From Anaerolinea sp. (GTDB lineage Bacteria; Chloroflexota; Anaerolineae; Aggregatilineales; UBA2796), in the NCBI GenBank assembly GCA_014879835.1, contig JACSRJ010000215.1, positions 1 through 33,114 of the forward strand: DNA of 33,114 nucleotides, written 5' to 3'. Positions 32,101 to 33,114 of this stretch are shown here, in pieces. The notes beneath the pieces were generated by a model, which worked only from the letters and a program-made list of their open reading frames with translations, searched no databases and was not told the DNA's origin. Position numbers and translations under genes: made by a program. The stretch's first letter is position 1. Each line of letters starts with the position of its first letter.

Positions 32101-32555
32101 GCCATGCCCACCGAGACGCTGGCCCCTGCCCCGATGGCCTGAATGATGCGCCCGATGACCAGCGAGACGAGGGGCAGGCTTTCGGTATCACTCCAGATAG
32201 GCAGAGCCCTCAGGGCTTCTAGCGGCGCGCCCGTCGCCGTACCGGCCCACAGGGCCCCCAAAAAGAAGATCACGATGCAGCCTAAAAAGACCTGTTTGCG
32301 GGGCAGCGAATCGCTTAGACGCCCCACCAGTGCCAAACTAATGGTGTAGGCCAGCAGATAGGCTGTGACTGCCCACAGGGCCAGATCGGCCCGCTCCAAA
32401 CCCCGCGGACCCAGCAGTTCGAGGGTGGCCTGAGGCAGCACCACCACAATCGCGGTTAGATCCACCGAACCGATCAGGATCGGGACGCAAATCAAGGCGA
32501 AGGTGAACCAAAGATTCACGGGCTTGGAGGTTTGCGGGGAGGTGGCAGCGTTCAT
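29193..32555 (-). CDS. MFS transporter fused to a large DUF3352-like extracytoplasmic domain
   Basis: The ATG at 32555, after GAGGG, gives 1120 residues. The TTG at 32573 adds six with no family support. Residues 1 to about 555 form an MFS permease of DHA2/EmrB type: an early segment LTAIVVVLPQATLELLGPRG, the loop VGRLSDSLPRKQVFLGC, and a last span near GAVVLIAVWSS. Residues about 556-1120 are extracytoplasmic, opening VAYQLPSDVELYIGANIQQV, then an acidic proline-rich linker (about 612-635, DPDSGSDQGGDPD), resembling DUF3352. The fusion is unusual. It is probably a drug or metabolite exporter with a periplasmic-type sensor or partner domain; the function is not known. Confidence 0.8.
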   Translation of the reverse strand: MNAATSPQTSKPVNLWFTFALICVPILIGSVDLTAIVVVLPQATLELLGPRGLERADLALWAVTAYLLAYTISLALVGRLSDSLPRKQVFLGCIVIFFLGALWAGTATGAPLEALRALPIWSDTESLPLVSLVIGRIIQAIGAGASVSVGMALVGDIFPEAERARPIALIGALDSLGWVIGNLYAGVMLQILPSWRYLFLINAGIAVIAFLLTIWALRHHRSTRPASGVSSRFDLGGAILFGVALISLTLGVETLGKAGSSSGIQLVISAVALILFVVVQVQVKNPLFDLRFVTQKGVRAALVMNLIVGFALILMVAGVPLMVNLRVVFLRGEGLLSGALQAGLMLSALTLPLVAGVIVGERRFHKVGTALPVAIGLIFTIIGFLLTLLWTYTAPTIVIAIPLAIVGAGLGLTMGPLGLEVIEAAEASRRGLASSLVLVMRLLGMTVGTPLAATLTLNMANEWASQRANNLHPLFQAIGRTMLVPPMAVGALARVLLLGAVVCAIGLTLFYLIRAAGTVRRQGIGALVGEMLPLVGTAGAVVLIAVWSSLTSPAVVENPVAYQLPSDVELYIGANIQQVFLLDSKRPLDAVVSTIEGVIALSQAPITEVVSQYTTIPDPDSGSDQGGDPDTPPVPTTEPDTPTDVIVKFLFLPRSWVQKDYAPFCPPGIPESDYQWCFNSGLLSWIGPQAAFALLPKDGSSYDYLFAFQATNRSNALKFVLALGEALRVSPPRELRPNVHLMQINEGGEDARAVAVTEAYVLIGTPGAINRTLARGSQSLAQEPDFQATMKELPTDDFATLYYQVDSLVAGLRPALLTILPADQVERVLKVGARLSPLMSDSSPETAVRAGVGLRVNETQLWLRTVAHLPIDFSPLGAVSLPPESLSLIPDTHEGWVALRLNLVGMVKGIDPSTILNSFVAQLNMPEINLLLNNPLVRAPLINLVTALQGVLLHTEGSVLISGDAQMRLIMPLIDQSPGSAAAAVARLRQVVTLLVNTTRLGGADISLLETPLPDGRDTLYTIRGGLIEARFPGGIHYALTPDNLLFVQLGGINLDAISSRFVQGGESALKRVQSTFGGTLDKFLYGYVAAPSKGDPASLIVGGSINGRTLSFDAVLDTR

Positions 32556-32599
32556 GCTTGGCCCTCGTCTCAAAAGTCACCCTGAAGGGTATGTGTACG

Positions 32600-32612
32600 A
32601 TGATTGAATCAT
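32600..32612. promoter_or_regulatory. Perfect palindrome in the divergent intergenic region
   Basis: ATGATT-G-AATCAT is a perfect 13-base palindrome between the divergent MFS fusion gene and the right-edge membrane gene. An imperfect palindrome ACCCTGAAGGGT lies at 32579-32590. They are possible operator sites; no regulator gene is adjacent. Confidence 0.35.
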
Positions 32613-32670
32613 ACTACTTCTACGTGTGAACGAGGGTGAGCGTTGTTGGGAAGCGGTTTCAGGTTCGTCT

Positions 32671-32719
32671 GAATTGTGGAGTCTGCGACTGAATCGCGTA
32701 GAATTGTGACGGTTGCGAC
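32671..32719 (+). repeat. Two 30-bp-spaced direct repeats before the right-edge gene
   Basis: GAATTGTG occurs at 32671-32678 and 32701-32708. GCGAC occurs at 32685-32689 and 32715-32719. The composite unit therefore repeats with an exact 30-base period, close to three helical turns. TAGAAT (32699-32704), a possible -10 box, lies between the units. It may be a binding site for a dimeric regulator. Confidence 0.4.
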
Positions 32720-32744
32720 GGTAAGGGGCAAAGTTCAAAAATCC

Positions 32745-33114
32745 ATGAAAAACTATCGACGCGATGTTTTTTGTCTGTTGGAAGCGGGACTGACCGCACT
32801 CTTTTTTGTGCAGGCTGTGCGATTCCTGTATGGAACGCTTTACGCCCATGTGAGCAGCGCTGCGCTGGTCAGCCTGACGGTAGCCCCAGAAGCGCTTGTG
32901 GGACAACCGGGGATCGTGCGCCCAGCGGAGGCCGAAATTCAACTGGCGATAGTGGGTGCAGCCCTCTTTATGCCGCTGATTTCGATTGTGTTGGGGCGTT
33001 TGTGGTTTGGGATGGCCCTCTCGGCTTCTTTGGTTGCCGTGGGGCGGGTACTGCTCACGGCCAATGGGGGCACAACTTTAGGGGTGATCGGGGCGGCCTT
33101 GGCGCTCGCGGCCG
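32745..33114 (+). CDS. Membrane protein of unknown function (3' truncated by window)
   Basis: The reading frame from the ATG at 32745 (MKNYRRDVFCLLEAGLTALF) stays open to the window end, at least 123 codons. It has at least two clear hydrophobic segments, one at about residues 11-27 and another around ALFMPLISIVLGRLWFGMAL. No strong SD is seen, and a GTG at 32706 is also in frame. Function is unknown. It is transcribed divergently from the MFS fusion gene. Confidence 0.6.
   Translation, partial: MKNYRRDVFCLLEAGLTALFFVQAVRFLYGTLYAHVSSAALVSLTVAPEALVGQPGIVRPAEAEIQLAIVGAALFMPLISIVLGRLWFGMALSASLVAVGRVLLTANGGTTLGVIGAALALAA

Noticed and set aside
32577-32942. A minus-strand ORF near the right edge
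   Set aside because: It overlaps the divergent promoter region and the better-supported plus-strand membrane protein frame; no signature was found.

Overview
The window is a bacterial chromosome segment of fairly high GC. Positions 1-17.5 kb hold one long, co-directional ribosomal-protein supercluster (S10, spc, alpha and L13-S9 operons joined). Positions 17.6-33.1 kb are accessory. The overall style suggests Chloroflexota (Anaerolineae-like): the S10-to-S9 order with truA, many tandem uncharacterised membrane proteins, and SdrD-type surface proteins. This placement is an inference from general gene style; no rRNA or marker comparison was possible.

Region 1 (1-17555, + strand): the 3' end of tuf, then S10-L3-L4-L23-L2-S19-L22-S3-L16-L29-S17-L14-L24-L5-S14-S8-L6-L18-S5-L30-L15-SecY-Adk-Map-S13-S11-S4-RpoA-L17-TruA-L13-S9, closed by a strong intrinsic terminator. 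infA and rpmJ are absent from their usual place between map and rpsM. Several junctions (tuf/rpsJ, rpsJ/rplC, rplO/secY, rpsM/rpsK, rpsK/rpsD, rpsD/rpoA) carry hairpins that look like leader or processing elements. S14 has an unusual, expanded zinc knuckle.

Region 2 (17.6-21.3 kb, + strand): a secreted clan GH-A-like glycoside hydrolase, then a three-gene set made of a cytosolic trypsin-like protease with a C-terminal coiled coil and two paralogous membrane proteins of unknown function.

Region 3 (21.3-25.0 kb, - strand): a lasso-peptide (RiPP) biosynthetic cluster. In transcription order it has a B2 transglutaminase-like leader peptidase, an asparagine-synthetase-like macrolactam cyclase, a 55-residue precursor gene at 22449-22616, and an HPr-kinase-like protein. 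The precursor carries the YxxPxLxxxGxxxxxT leader motif and a core that can close a Gly1-Asp9 ring. It sits behind its own promoter, with two perfect sigma-70 hexamers overlapping the cyclase stop. No RRE (B1) or ABC transporter gene is seen. This is the most interesting system in the window.

Region 4 (25.1-33.1 kb): on the - strand, a secreted SdrD-repeat protein with an LPSTG-like C-terminal anchor, an acetyl-CoA acetyltransferase, a HIT-family hydrolase, and an MFS transporter fused to a large DUF3352-like extracytoplasmic domain. Divergent from the last is a partial membrane protein that runs off the right edge. The intergenic region between them contains a palindrome and a 30-bp-spaced direct repeat. 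No tRNA, rRNA, CRISPR array, insertion sequence or phage gene was seen. No gene-free stretch exceeds 300 bases; the longest is 12797-13009.
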